Shown piece after piece: positions 20,551 through 33,200 of a stretch of DNA of 64,000 nucleotides. Origin of the DNA: Karalla daura (lineage: Eukaryota > Chordata > Actinopteri > Chaetodontiformes > Leiognathidae); assembly GCA_029224185.1 (NCBI GenBank), contig CM055191.1, positions 21,626,952 through 21,690,951 on the forward strand. Direction: 5' to 3'. The notes under the pieces were generated by a model that made no database searches, had not been told where the DNA came from, and worked only from the letters and a program-made list of their open reading frames with translations. Numbering within the stretch: the first letter of the stretch is position 1; each line of letters begins with the position of its first letter. The position numbers and the translations under genes were made by a program.

Positions 20551-22017
20551 AAAAAAATGACCATCCCGGACCAGTCGTTTTGGCCGAAATCCCGACCCCT
20601 CGCGAGCGAGTCCAAACGCACGATTTGGGGTGTGAGCCGCCTCCCGGGTGGCCCACGCTCACTGGAAAACGCAATCCCGAGGCCGGCTGTGGTCCCGGAG
20701 CTGAGATATTAACCCTCGCCGAAAGTGAAAAAAACGACCACCCCGGACCTGTCGTTTTCGGCCGAAATCCCGACCCCTCGCGAGCGAGTCCAAACGCACG
20801 ATTTGGGGTGTGAGCCGCCTCCGGGGTGGCCCACGCTCACTGGATAAAGCAATCCCGAGGCCGGCTGTGGTCCCGGAGCTGAGATATTAACCCTCGCCGA
20901 AAGTGAAAAAAACGACCACCCCGGACCTGTCGTTTTCGGCCGAAATCCTGACCCCGAACGAACGAGTCCAAACGCACGATTTGGGGTGTGAGCCGCCTCC
21001 GGGGTGGCCCACGCTCACTGGAAACAGCAATCCCGAGGCCGGCTGTGGTCCCGGAGCTGAGATATTAACCCTCGCCGAAAGTGAAAAAAACGACCACCCC
21101 GGACCTGTCGTTTTCGACCGAAATCCTGACCCCGAACGAATGAGTCCAAACGCACGATTTGGGGTGTGAGCCGCCTCCGGGGTGGCCCACGCTCACTGGA
21201 AAAAGCAATCCCGAGGCCGGCTGTGGTCCCGGAGCTGAGATATTAACCCTCGCCGAAAGTGAAAAAAACGACCACCCCGGACCTGTCGTTTTGAGCCGAT
21301 TTCCTGACCCCGAACGAGCGAGCTCAAACCCACCATTTGGGGTGTGAGCCGCCTCCGGGGTGGCCCACACTCACTGGATAAAGCAATCCCGAGGCCGGCT
21401 GTGGTCCAGGAGCTGAGATATTAACCCTCGCCGAAAGTGAAAAAAACGACCACCCCGGACCTGTCGTTTTCGGCCGAAATCCCGACCCCTCGCGAGCGAG
21501 TCCAAACGCACGATTTGGGGTGTGAGCCGCCTCCGGGGTGGCCCACGCTCACTGGAAAAAGCAATCCCGAGGCCGGATTTGATCCTGGAGCTGAGATGTT
21601 AACCCTCGCCGAAAGTGAAAAAAACGACCACCCCGGACCTGTCGTTTTCGGCCGAAATCCCGACCCCTCGCGAGCGAGTCCAAACGCACGATTTGGGGTG
21701 TGAGCCGCCTCCGGGGTGGCCCACGCTCACTGGAAAAAGCAATCCCGAGGCCGGCTGTGGTCCCGGAGCTGAGATATTAACCCTCGCCGAAAGTGAAAAA
21801 AATGACCACCCCGGACCTGTCGTTTTCGGCCGAAATCCCGACCCCGAACGAGCGAGTCCAAACGCACGATTTGGGGTGTGAGCCGCCTCTGGGGTGGCCC
21901 ACGCTCACTGGAAAAAGCAATCCCGATGCCGGATTTGATCCTGGAGCTGAGATATCAAAGCTCGCCGAAAGTGAAAAAAACCACAGGTCCGGGGTGGTCG
22001 TTTTTTTCACTTTTTCA

Positions 22018-22028
22018 CTTTCTAAGGT
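22018..22028. repeat. Palindrome excision scar 2
   Basis: Same scar as at 20540. It is followed by a GGATAAAG monomer with AATCACGAGG (about 22155), a marker also seen after scars 4 and 5. Confidence 0.95.
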
Positions 22029-22783
22029 AAAAAAATGACCATCCCGGACCAGTCGTTTTGGCCGAAATCCCGACCCCTCGCGAGCGAGTCCAAACGCACG
22101 ATTTGGGGTGTGAGCCGCCTCCCGGGTGGCCCACGCTCACTGGATAAAGCAATCACGAGGCCGGCTGTGGTCCAGGAGCTGAGATATTAACCCTCGCCGA
22201 AAGTGAAAAAAACGACCACCCCGGACCTGTCGTTTTCGGCCGAAATCCCGACCCCTCGCGAGCGAGTCCAAACGCACGATTTGGGGTGTGAGCCGCCTCC
22301 GGGGTGGCCCACGCTCACTGGAAAAAGCAATCCCGAGGCCGGATTTGATCCTGGAGCTGAGATGTTAACCCTCGCCGAAAGTGAAAAAAACGACCACCCC
22401 GGACCTGTCGTTTTCGGCCGAAATCCCGACCCCTCGCGAGCGAGTCCAAACGCACGATTTGGGGTGTGAGCCGCCTCCGGGGTGGCCCACGCTCACTGGA
22501 AAAAGCAATCCCGAGGCCGGCTGTGGTCCCGGAGCTGAGATATTAACCCTCGCCGAAAGTGAAAAAAATGACCACCCCGGACCTGTCGTTTTCGGCCGAA
22601 ATCCCGACCCCGAACGAGCGAGTCCAAACGCACGATTTGGGGTGTGAGCCGCCTCTGGGGTGGCCCACGCTCACTGGAAAAAGCAATCCCGATGCCGGAT
22701 TTGATCCTGGAGCTGAGATATCAAAGCTCGCCGAAAGTGAAAAAAACCACAGGTCCGGGGTGGTCGTTTTTTTCACTTTTTCA

Positions 22784-22794
22784 CTTTCTAAGGT
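22784..22794. repeat. Palindrome excision scar 3
   Basis: Copy of scar 2 at an offset of 766 bases; the following monomer is of the GGAAAACGC type. Confidence 0.95.
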
Positions 22795-24261
22795 AAAAAA
22801 ATGACCATCCCGGACCAGTCGTTTTGGCCGAAATCCCGACCCCTCGCGAGCGAGTCCAAACGCACGATTTGGGGTGTGAGCCGCCTCCCGGGTGGCCCAC
22901 GCTCACTGGAAAACGCAATCCCGAGGCCGGCTGTGGTCCCGGAGCTGAGATATTAACCCTCGCCGAAAGTGAAAAAAACGACCACCCCGGACCTGTCGTT
23001 TTCGGCCGAAATCCCGACCCCTCGCGAGCGAGTCCAAACGCACGATTTGGGGTGTGAGCCGCCTCCGGGGTGGCCCACGCTCACTGGATAAAGCAATCCC
23101 GAGGCCGGCTGTGGTCCCGGAGCTGAGATATTAACCCTCGCCGAAAGTGAAAAAAACGACCACCCCGGACCTGTCGTTTTCGGCCGAAATCCTGACCCCG
23201 AACGAACGAGTCCAAACGCACGATTTGGGGTGTGAGCCGCCTCCGGGGTGGCCCACGCTCACTGGAAACAGCAATCCCGAGGCCGGCTGTGGTCCCGGAG
23301 CTGAGATATTAACCCTCGCCGAAAGTGAAAAAAACGACCACCCCGGACCTGTCGTTTTCGACCGAAATCCTGACCCCGAACGAATGAGTCCAAACGCACG
23401 ATTTGGGGTGTGAGCCGCCTCCGGGGTGGCCCACGCTCACTGGAAAAAGCAATCCCGAGGCCGGCTGTGGTCCCGGAGCTGAGATATTAACCCTCGCCGA
23501 AAGTGAAAAAAACGACCACCCCGGACCTGTCGTTTTGAGCCGATTTCCTGACCCCGAACGAGCGAGCTCAAACCCACCATTTGGGGTGTGAGCCGCCTCC
23601 GGGGTGGCCCACACTCACTGGATAAAGCAATCCCGAGGCCGGCTGTGGTCCAGGAGCTGAGATATTAACCCTCGCCGAAAGTGAAAAAAACGACCACCCC
23701 GGACCTGTCGTTTTCGGCCGAAATCCCGACCCCTCGCGAGCGAGTCCAAACGCACGATTTGGGGTGTGAGCCGCCTCCGGGGTGGCCCACGCTCACTGGA
23801 AAAAGCAATCCCGAGGCCGGATTTGATCCTGGAGCTGAGATGTTAACCCTCGCCGAAAGTGAAAAAAACGACCACCCCGGACCTGTCGTTTTCGGCCGAA
23901 ATCCCGACCCCTCGCGAGCGAGTCCAAACGCACGATTTGGGGTGTGAGCCGCCTCCGGGGTGGCCCACGCTCACTGGAAAAAGCAATCCCGAGGCCGGCT
24001 GTGGTCCCGGAGCTGAGATATTAACCCTCGCCGAAAGTGAAAAAAATGACCACCCCGGACCTGTCGTTTTCGGCCGAAATCCCGACCCCGAACGAGCGAG
24101 TCCAAACGCACGATTTGGGGTGTGAGCCGCCTCTGGGGTGGCCCACGCTCACTGGAAAAAGCAATCCCGATGCCGGATTTGATCCTGGAGCTGAGATATC
24201 AAAGCTCGCCGAAAGTGAAAAAAACCACAGGTCCGGGGTGGTCGTTTTTTTCACTTTTTCA

Positions 24262-24272
24262 CTTTCTAAGGT
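24262..24272. repeat. Palindrome excision scar 4
   Basis: Copy of scar 2 at an offset of 2244 bases, again with AATCACGAGG downstream (about 24399). Confidence 0.95.
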
Positions 24273-25383
24273 AAAAAAATGACCATCCCGGACCAGTCGT
24301 TTTGGCCGAAATCCCGACCCCTCGCGAGCGAGTCCAAACGCACGATTTGGGGTGTGAGCCGCCTCCCGGGTGGCCCACGCTCACTGGATAAAGCAATCAC
24401 GAGGCCGGCTGTGGTCCAGGAGCTGAGATATTAACCCTCGCCGAAAGTGAAAAAAACGACCACCCCGGACCTGTCGTTTTCGGCCGAAATCCCGACCCCG
24501 AACGAGCGAGTCCAAACGCACGATTTGGGGTGTGAGCCGCCTCTGGGGTGGCCCACGCTCACTGGAAAAAGCAATCCCGAGGCCGGCTGTGGTCCCGGAG
24601 CTGAGATATTAACCCTCGCCGAAAGTGAAAAAAACGACCACCCCGGACCTGTCGTTTTGAGCCGATTTCCTGACCCCGAACGAGCGAGCTCAAACCCACC
24701 ATTTGGGGTGTGAGCCGCCTCCGGGGTGGCCCACACTCACTGGATAAAGCAATCCCGAGGCCGGCTGTGGTCCCGGAGCTGAGATATTAACCCTCGCCGA
24801 AAGTGAAAAAAACGACCACCCCGGACCTGTCGTTTTCGGCCGAAATCCCGACCCCTCGCGAGCGAGTCCAAACGCACGATTTGGGGTGTGAGCCGCCTCC
24901 GGGGTGGCCCACGCTCACTGGAAAAAGCAATCCCGAGGCCGGCTGTGGTCCAGGAGCTGAGATATTAACCCTCGCCGAAAGTGAAAAAAACGACCACCCC
25001 GGACCTGTCGTTTTCGGCCGAAATCCCGACCCCGAACGAGCGAGTCCAAACGCACGATTTGGGGTGTGAGCCGCCTCCGGGGTGGCCCACGCTCACTGGA
25101 TAAAGCAATCCCGAGGCCGGCTGTGGTCCAGGAGCTGAGATATTAACCCTCGCCGAAAGTGAAAAAAACGACCACCCCGGACCTGTCGTTTTCGGCCGAA
25201 ATCCCGACCCCGAACGAGCGAGTCCAAACGCACGATTTGGGGTGTGAGCCGCCTCTGGGGTGGCCCACGCTCACTGGAAAAAGCAATCCCGATGCCGGAT
25301 TTGATCCTGGAGCTGAGATATCAAAGCTCGCCGAAAGTGAAAAAAACCACAGGTCCGGGGTGGTCGTTTTTTTCACTTTTTCA

Positions 25384-25457
25384 CTTTCGGCGAGCTTTAA
25401 AATCTCAGCTCCAGGATCATTTGATCCTGGAGCTGAGATTTTAAAGCTCGCCGAAAG
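25384..25457. repeat. Palindrome 10: standard, TT spacer
   Basis: A full palindrome lying between two excised ones (24262 and 26571), so excision affected one lineage and was not regional. Confidence 0.97.
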
Positions 25458-26570
25458 GTAAAAAAATGACCATCCCGGACCAGTCGTTTTGGCCGAAATC
25501 CCGACCCCTCGCGAGCGAGTCCAAACGCACGATTTGGGGTGTGAGCCGCCTCCGGGGTGGCCCACGCTCACTGGAAAACGCAATCCCGAGGCCGGCTGTG
25601 GTCCCGGAGCTGAGATATTAACCCTCGCCGAAAGTGAAAAAAACGACCACCCCGGACCTGTCGTTTTCGACCGAAATCCTGACCCCGAACGAATGAGTCC
25701 AAACGCACGATTTGGGGTGTGAGCCGCCTCCGGGGTGGCCCACGCTCACTGGAAAAAGCAATCCCGAGGCCGGCTGTGGTCCCGGAGCTGAGATATTAAC
25801 CCTCGCCGAAAGTGAAAAAAACGACCACCCCGGACCTGTCGTTTTGAGCCGATTTCCTGACCCCGAACGAGCGAGCTCAAACCCACCATTTGGGGTGTGA
25901 GCCGCCTCCGGGGTGGCCCACACTCACTGGATAAAGCAATCCCGAGGCCGGCTGTGGTCCAGGAGCTGAGATATTAACCCTCGCCGAAAGTGAAAAAAAC
26001 GACCACCCCGGACCTGTCGTTTTCGGCCGAAATCCCGACCCCTCGCGAGCGAGTCCAAACGCACGATTTGGGGTGTGAGCCGCCTCCGGGGTGGCCCACG
26101 CTCACTGGAAAAAGCAATCCCGAGGCCGGATTTGATCCTGGAGCTGAGATGTTAACCCTCGCCGAAAGTGAAAAAAACGACCACCCCGGACCTGTCGTTT
26201 TCGGCCGAAATCCCGACCCCTCGCGAGCGAGTCCAAACGCACGATTTGGGGTGTGAGCCACCTCCGGGGTGGCCCACGCTCACTGGAAAAAGCAATCCCG
26301 AGGCCGGCTGTGGTCCCGGAGCTGAGATATTAACCCTCGCCGAAAGTGAAAAAAATGACCACCCCGGACCTGTCGTTTTCGGCCGAAATCCCGACCCCGA
26401 ACGAGCGAGTCCAAACGCACGATTTGGGGTGTGAGCCGCCTCTGGGGTGGCCCACGCTCACTGGAAAAAGCAATCCCGATGCCGGATTTGATCCTGGAGC
26501 TGAGATATCAAAGCTCGCCGAAAGTGAAAAAAACCACAGGTCCGGGGTGGTCGTTTTTTTCACTTTTTCA

Positions 26571-26581
26571 CTTTCTAAGGT
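26571..26581. repeat. Palindrome excision scar 5
   Basis: Copy of scar 4 at an offset of 2309 bases. The next repeat carries a private GTTAAAAAAACG (about 26757). Confidence 0.95.
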
Positions 26582-27692
26582 AAAAAAATGACCATCCCGG
26601 ACCAGTCGTTTTGGCCGAAATCCCGACCCCTCGCGAGCGAGTCCAAACGCACGATTTGGGGTGTGAGCCGCCTCCCGGGTGGCCCACGCTCACTGGATAA
26701 AGCAATCACGAGGCCGGCTGTGGTCCAGGAGCTGAGATATTAACCCTCGCCGAAAGTTAAAAAAACGACCACCCCGGACCTGTCGTTTTCGGCCGAAATC
26801 CCGACCCCGAACGAGCGAGTCCAAACGCACGATTTGGGGTGTGAGCCGCCTCTGGGGTGGCCCACGCTCACTGGAAAAAGCAATCCCGAGGCCGGCTGTG
26901 GTCCCGGAGCTGAGATATTAACCCTCGCCGAAAGTGAAAAAAACGACCACCCCGGACCTGTCGTTTTGAGCCGATTTCCTGACCCCGAACGAGCGAGCTC
27001 AAACCCACCATTTGGGGTGTGAGCCGCCTCCGGGGTGGCCCACACTCACTGGATAAAGCAATCCCGAGGCCGGCTGTGGTCCCGGAGCTGAGATATTAAC
27101 CCTCGCCGAAAGTGAAAAAAACGACCACCCCGGACCTGTCGTTTTCGGCCGAAATCCCGACCCCTCGCGAGCGAGTCCAAACGCACGATTTGGGGTGTGA
27201 GCCGCCTCCGGGGTGGCCCACGCTCACTGGAAAAAGCAATCCCGAGGCCGGCTGTGGTCCAGGAGCTGAGATATTAACCCTCGCCGAAAGTGAAAAAAAC
27301 GACCACCCCGGACCTGTCGTTTTCGGCCGAAATCCCGACCCCGAACGAGCGAGTCCAAACGCACGATTTGGGGTGTGAGCCGCCTCCGGGGTGGCCCACG
27401 CTCACTGGATAAAGCAATCCCGAGGCCGGCTGTGGTCCAGGAGCTGAGATATTAACCCTCGCCGAAAGTGAAAAAAACGACCACCCCGGACCTGTCGTTT
27501 TCGGCCGAAATCCCGACCCCGAACGAGCGAGTCCAAACGCACGATTTGGGGTGTGAGCCGCCTCTGGGGTGGCCCACGCTCACTGGAAAAAGCAATCCCG
27601 ATGCCGGATTTGATCCTGGAGCTGAGATATCAAAGCTCGCCGAAAGTGAAAAAAACCACAGGTCCGGGGTGGTCGTTTTTTTCACTTTTTCA

Positions 27693-27766
27693 CTTTCGGC
27701 GAGCTTTAAAATCTCAGCTCCAGGATCATTTGATCCTGGAGCTGAGATTTTAAAGCTCGCCGAAAG
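27693..27766. repeat. Palindrome 11: standard, TT spacer
   Basis: Copy of palindrome 10 at an offset of 2309 bases. Confidence 0.97.
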
Positions 27767-28523
27767 GTAAAAAAATGACCATCCCGGACCAGTCGTTTTG
27801 GCCGAAATCCCGACCCCTCGCGAGCGAGTCCAAACGCACGATTTGGGGTGTGAGCCGCCTCCGGGGTGGCCCACGCTCACTGGAAAACGCAATCCCGAGG
27901 CCGGCTGTGGTCCCGGAGCTGAGATATTAACCCTCGCCGAAAGTGAAAAAAACGACCACCCCGGACCTGTCGTTTTCGGCCGAAATCCTGACCCCGAACG
28001 AATGAGTCCAAACGCACGATTTGGGGTGTGAGCCGCCTCCGGGGTGGCCCACGCTCACTGGAAAAAGCAATCCCGAGGCCGGCTGTGGTCCCGGAGCTGA
28101 GATATTAACCCTCGCCGAAAGTGAAAAAAACGACCACCCCGGACCTGTCGTTTTCGGCCGAAATCCCGACCCTGAACGAGCGAGTCCAAACGCACGATTT
28201 GGGGTGTGAGCCGCCTCCGGGGTGGCCCACGCTCACTGGAAAAAGCAATCCCGATGCCGGATTTGATCCTGGAGCTGAGATATTAACCCTCGCCGAATGT
28301 GAAAAAAACGACCACCCCGGACCTGTCGTTTTCGGCCGAAATCCCGACCCCGAACGAGCGAGTCCAAACGCACGATTTGGGGTGTGAGCCGCCTCTGGGG
28401 TGGCCCACGCTCACTGGAAAAAGCAATCCCGAGGCCGGATTTGATCCTGGAGCTGAGATATCAAATCTCGCCGAAAGTGAAAAAAACCACAGGTCCGGGG
28501 TGGTCGTTTTTTTCACTTTTTCA

Positions 28524-28597
28524 CTTTCGGCGAGCTTTAAAATCTCAGCTCCAGGATCATTTGATCCTGGAGCTGAGATTTTAAAGCTCGCCGAAAG
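28524..28597. repeat. Palindrome 12: standard, preceded by GATATCAAATCTCGCC
   Basis: The forward arm before it reads CAAATCTCGCC, not CAAAGCTCGCC, and the second monomer upstream has CGAATGTGAAAA. These markers define a subfamily (also 31597, 35310, 38205, 49912, 53808). Confidence 0.97.
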
Positions 28598-28851
28598 GTA
28601 AAAAAATGACCATCCCGGACCAGTCGTTTTGGCCGAAATCCCGACCCCTCGCGAGCGAGTCCAAACGCACGATTTGGGGTGTGAGCCGCCTCCGGGGTGG
28701 CCCACGCTCACTGGAAAACGCAATCCCGAGGCCGGCTGTGGTCCCGGAGCTGAGATATTAACCCTCGCCGAAAGTGAAAAAAACGACCACCCCGGACCTG
28801 TCGTTTTCGGCCGAAATCCTGACCCCGAACGAATGAGTCCAAACGCACGAT

Positions 28852-29930
28852 TTGGGGTGTGAGCCGCCTCCGGGGTGGCCCACGCTCACTGGAAAACGCA
28901 ATCCCGAGGCCGGCTGTGGTCCCGGAGCTGAGATATTAACCCTCGCCGAAAGTGAAAAAAACGACCACCCCGGACCTGTCGTTTTCGGCCGAAATCCTGA
29001 CCCCTCGCGAGCGAGTCCAAACGCACGATTTGGGGTGTGAGCCGCCTCCCGGGTGGCCCACGCTCACTGGAAAAAGCAATCCCGAGGCCGGATTTGATCC
29101 TGGAGCTGAGATATTAACCCTCGCCGAAAGTGAAAAAAACGACCACCCCGGACCTGTCGTTTTCGGCCGAAATCCCGATCCCGAACGAGCGAGTCCAAAC
29201 GCACGATTTGGGGTGTGAGCCGCCTCCGGGGTGGCCCACGCTCACTGGAAAACGCAATCCCGAGGCCGGCTGTGGTCCCGGAGCTGAGATATTAACCCTC
29301 GCCGAAAGTGAAAAAAACGACCACCCCGGACCTGTCGTTTTCGGCCGAAATCCTGACCCCTCGCGAGCGAGTCCAAACGCACGATTTGGGGTGTGAGCCG
29401 CCTCCCGGGTGGCCCACGCTCACTGGAAAAAGCAATCCCGAGGCCGGATTTGATCCTGGAGCTGAGATATTAACCCTCGCCGAAAGTGAAAAAAACGACC
29501 ACCCCGGACCTGTCGTTTTCGGCCGAAATCCCGATCCCGAACGAGCGAGTCCAAACGCACGATTTGGGGTGTGAGCCGCCTCCGGGGTGGCCCACGCTCA
29601 CTGGAAAACGCAATCCCGAGGCCGGCTGTGGTCCCGGAGCTGAGATATTAACCCTCGCCGAAAGTGAAAAAAACGACCACCCCGGACCTGTCGTTTTCGG
29701 CCGAAATCCTGACCCCTCGCGAGCGAGTCCAAACGCACGATTTGGGGTGTGAGCCGCCTCCCGGGTGGCCCACGCTCACTGGAAAAAGCAATCCCGAGGC
29801 CGGATTTGATCCTGGAGCTGAGATATTAACCCTCGCCGAAAGTGAAAAAAACGACCACCCCGGACCTGTCGTTTTCGGCCGAAATCCCGACCCCGAACGA
29901 GCGAGTCCAAACGCACGATTTGGGGTGTGA
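28852..29930 (+). repeat. Dimeric higher-order repeat, period 356
   Basis: Monomers alternate: a CTGACCCCTCGCGAG monomer with CTCCCGGG/GGATTTGATCC, then a CCCGATCCCGAACG monomer with GGAAAACGC/CTGTGG. The pair appears about two and a half times (monomer starts 28952, 29130, 29308, 29486, 29664). Confidence 0.88.
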
Positions 29931-30777
29931 GCCGCCTCCGGGGTGGCCCACGCTCACTGGAAAACGCAATCCCGAGGCCGGCTGTGGTCCCGGAGCTGAG
30001 ATATTAACCCTCGCCGAAAGTGAAAAAAACGACCACCCCGGACCTGTCGTTTTCGGCCGAAATCCTGACCCCGAACGAATGAGTCCAAACGCACGATTTG
30101 GGGTGTGAGCCGCCTCCGGGGTGGCCCACGCTCACTGGAAAACGCAATCCCGAGGCCGGCTGTGGTCCCGGAGCTGAGATATTAACCCTCGCCGAAAGTG
30201 AAAAAAACGACCACCCCGGACCTGTCGTTTTCGGCCGAAATCCTGACCCCTCGCGAGCGAGTCCAAACGCACGATTTGGGGTGTGAGCCGCCTCCCGGGT
30301 GGCCCACGCTCACTGGAAAAAGCAATCCCGAGGCCGGATTTGATCCTGGAGCTGAGATATTAACCCTCGCCGAAAGTGAAAAAAACGACCACCCCGGACC
30401 TGTCGTTTTCGGCCGAAATCCCGACCCCGAACGAGCGAGTCCAAACGCACGATTTGGGGTGTGAGCCGCCTCCGGGGTGGCCCACGCTCACTGGAAACAG
30501 CAATCCCGAGGCCGGCTGTGGTCCCGGAGCTGAGATATTAACCCTCGCCGAAAGTGAAAAAAACGACCACCCCGGACCTGTCGTTTTGGCCGGGATCCCG
30601 ACCCCGAACGAGCGAGCTCAAACCCACCATTTGGGGTGTGAGCCGCCTCCCGGGTGGCCCACGCTCACTGGAAAAAGCAATCCCGATGCCGGATTTGATC
30701 CTGGAGCTGAGATATCAAAGCTCGCCGAAAGTGAAAAAAACCACAGGTCCGGGATGGTCGTTTTTTTCACTTTTTCA

Positions 30778-30839
30778 CTTTCGGCGAGCTTTAAAATCTC
30801 AGCTCCAGGATCAAATGAGATTTTAAAGCTCGCCGAAAG
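30778..30839. repeat. Palindrome 13: trimmed, 24-base arms, 14-base loop
   Basis: CTTTCGGCGAGC...CTCA pairs with TGAG...GCTCGCCGAAAG around the loop GCTCCAGGATCAAA. The loop shows an AA-spacer parent that lost 12 bases of its right arm. The upstream arm has GGGATGGTCG, private to this family. Confidence 0.96.
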
Positions 30840-31596
30840 GTAAAAAAACGACCATCCCGGACCAGTCGTTTTGGCCGAAATCCCGACCCCTCGCGAGCGA
30901 GTCCAAACGCACGATTTGGGGTGTGAGCCGCCTCCGGGGTGGCCCACGCTCACTGGAAAAAGCAATCCCGAGGCCGGCTGTGGTCCCGGAGCTGAGATAT
31001 TAACCCTCGCCGAAAGTGAAAAAAACGACCACCCCGGACCTGTCGTTTTCGGCCGAAATCCTGACCCCGAACGAATGAGTCCAAACGCACGATTTGGGGT
31101 GTGAGCCGCCTCCGGGGTGGCCCACGCTCACTGGAAAAAGCAATCCCGAGGCCGGCTGTGGTCCCGGAGCTGAGATATTAACCCTCGCCGAAAGTGAAAA
31201 AAACGACCACCCCGGACCTGTCGTTTTCGGCCGAAATCCCGACCCTGAACGAGCGAGTCCAAACGCACGATTTGGGGTGTGAGCCGCCTCCGGGGTGGCC
31301 CACGCTCACTGGAAAAAGCAATCCCGATGCCGGATTTGATCCTGGAGCTGAGATATTAACCCTCGCCGAATGTGAAAAAAACGACCACCCCGGACCTGTC
31401 GTTTTCGGCCGAAATCCCGACCCCGAACGAGCGAGTCCAAACGCACGATTTGGGGTGTGAGCCGCCTCTGGGGTGGCCCACGCTCACTGGAAAAAGCAAT
31501 CCCGAGGCCGGATTTGATCCTGGAGCTGAGATATCAAATCTCGCCGAAAGTGAAAAAAACCACAGGTCCGGGGTGGTCGTTTTTTTCACTTTTTCA

Positions 31597-31670
31597 CTTT
31601 CGGCGAGCTTTAAAATCTCAGCTCCAGGATCATTTGATCCTGGAGCTGAGATTTTAAAGCTCGCCGAAAG
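31597..31670. repeat. Palindrome 14: standard, CAAATCTCGCC subfamily
   Basis: Copy of palindrome 12 at an offset of 3073 bases. Confidence 0.97.
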
Positions 31671-33138
31671 GTAAAAAAATGACCATCCCGGACCAGTCGT
31701 TTTGGCCGAAATCCCGACCCCTCGCGAGCGAGTCCAAACGCACGATTTGGGGTGTGAGCCGCCTCCGGGGTGGCCCACGCTCACTGGAAAACGCAATCCC
31801 GAGGCCGGCTGTGGTCCCGGAGCTGAGATATTAACCCTCGCCGAAAGTGAAAAAAACGACCACCCCGGACCTGTCGTTTTCGGCCGAAATCCTGACCCCG
31901 AACGAATGAGTCCAAACGCACGATTTGGGGTGTGAGCCGCCTCCGGGGTGGCCCACGCTCACTGGAAAACGCAATCCCGAGGCCGGCTGTGGTCCCGGAG
32001 CTGAGATATTGACCCTCGCCGAAAGTGAAAAAAACGACCACCCCGGACCTGTCGTTTTCGGCCGAAATCCTGACCCCTCGCGAGCGAGTCCAAACGCACG
32101 ATTTGGGGTGTGAGCCGCGTCCCGGGTGGCCCACGCTCACTGGAAAAAGCAATCCCGAGGCCGGATTTGATCCTGGAGCTGAGATATTAACCCTCGCCGA
32201 AAGTGAAAAAAACGACCACCCCGGACCTGTCGTTTTCGGCCGAAATCCCGATCCCGAACGAGCGAGTCCAAACGCACGATTTGGGGTGTGAGCCGCCTCC
32301 GGGGTGGCCCACGCTCACTGGAAAACGCAATCCCGAGGCCGGCTGTGGTCCCGGAGCTGAGATATTAACCCTCGCCGAAAGTGAAAAAAACGACCACCCC
32401 GGACCTGTCGTTTTCGGCCGAAATCCTGACCCCGAACGAATGAGTCCAAACGCACGATTTGGGGTGTGAGCCGCCTCCGGGGTGGCCCACGCTCACTGGA
32501 AAACGCAATCCCGAGGCCGGCTGTGGTCCCGGAGCTGAGATATTAACCCTCGCCGAAAGTGAAAAAAACGACCACCCCGGACCTGTCGTTTTCGGCCGAA
32601 ATCCTGACCCCTCGCGAGCGAGTCCAAACGCACGATTTGGGGTGTGAGCCGCCTCCCGGGTGGCCCACGCTCACTGGAAAAAGCAATCCCGAGGCCGGAT
32701 TTGATCCTGGAGCTGAGATATTAACCCTCGCCGAAAGTGAAAAAAACGACCACCCCGGACCTGTCGTTTTCGGCCGAAATCCCGACCCCGAACGAGCGAG
32801 TCCAAACGCACGATTTGGGGTGTGAGCCGCCTCCGGGGTGGCCCACGCTCACTGGAAACAGCAATCCCGAGGCCGGCTGTGGTCCCGGAGCTGAGATATT
32901 AACCCTCGCCGAAAGTGAAAAAAACGACCACCCCGGACCTGTCGTTTTGGCCGGGATCCCGACCCCGAACGAGCAAGCTCAAACCCACCATTTGGGGTGT
33001 GAGCCGCCTCCCGGGTGGCCCACGCTCACTGGAAAAAGCAATCCCGATGCCGGATTTGATCCTGGAGCTGAGATATCAAAGCTCGCCGAAAGTGAAAAAA
33101 ACCACAGGTCCGGGATGGTCGTTTTTTTCACTTTTTCA

Positions 33139-33200
33139 CTTTCGGCGAGCTTTAAAATCTCAGCTCCAGGATCAAATGAGATTTTAAAGCTCGCCGAAAG
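33139..33200. repeat. Palindrome 15: trimmed form
   Basis: Copy of palindrome 13 at an offset of 2361 bases. The monomer before it has GAGCAAGCTC where palindrome 13 has GAGCGAGCTC. Confidence 0.96.

Larger units (their letters stand above)
20522..24496 (+). repeat. Tandem higher-order repeat, period 2244
   Basis: 20522-22252 matches 22766-24496. The unit carries excised composites of 410 bases. A 766-base tandem duplication (21390-22143 with 22156-22909) is nested inside it. Confidence 0.87.
23271..27978 (+). repeat. Tandem duplication, period 2309
   Basis: 23271-25669 and 25580-27978 agree throughout by class order. The two differences I noted are GAGCCACCTCC at about 26260 and GTTAAAAAAAC at about 26757. 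The unit holds one excised and one full composite. Confidence 0.9.
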
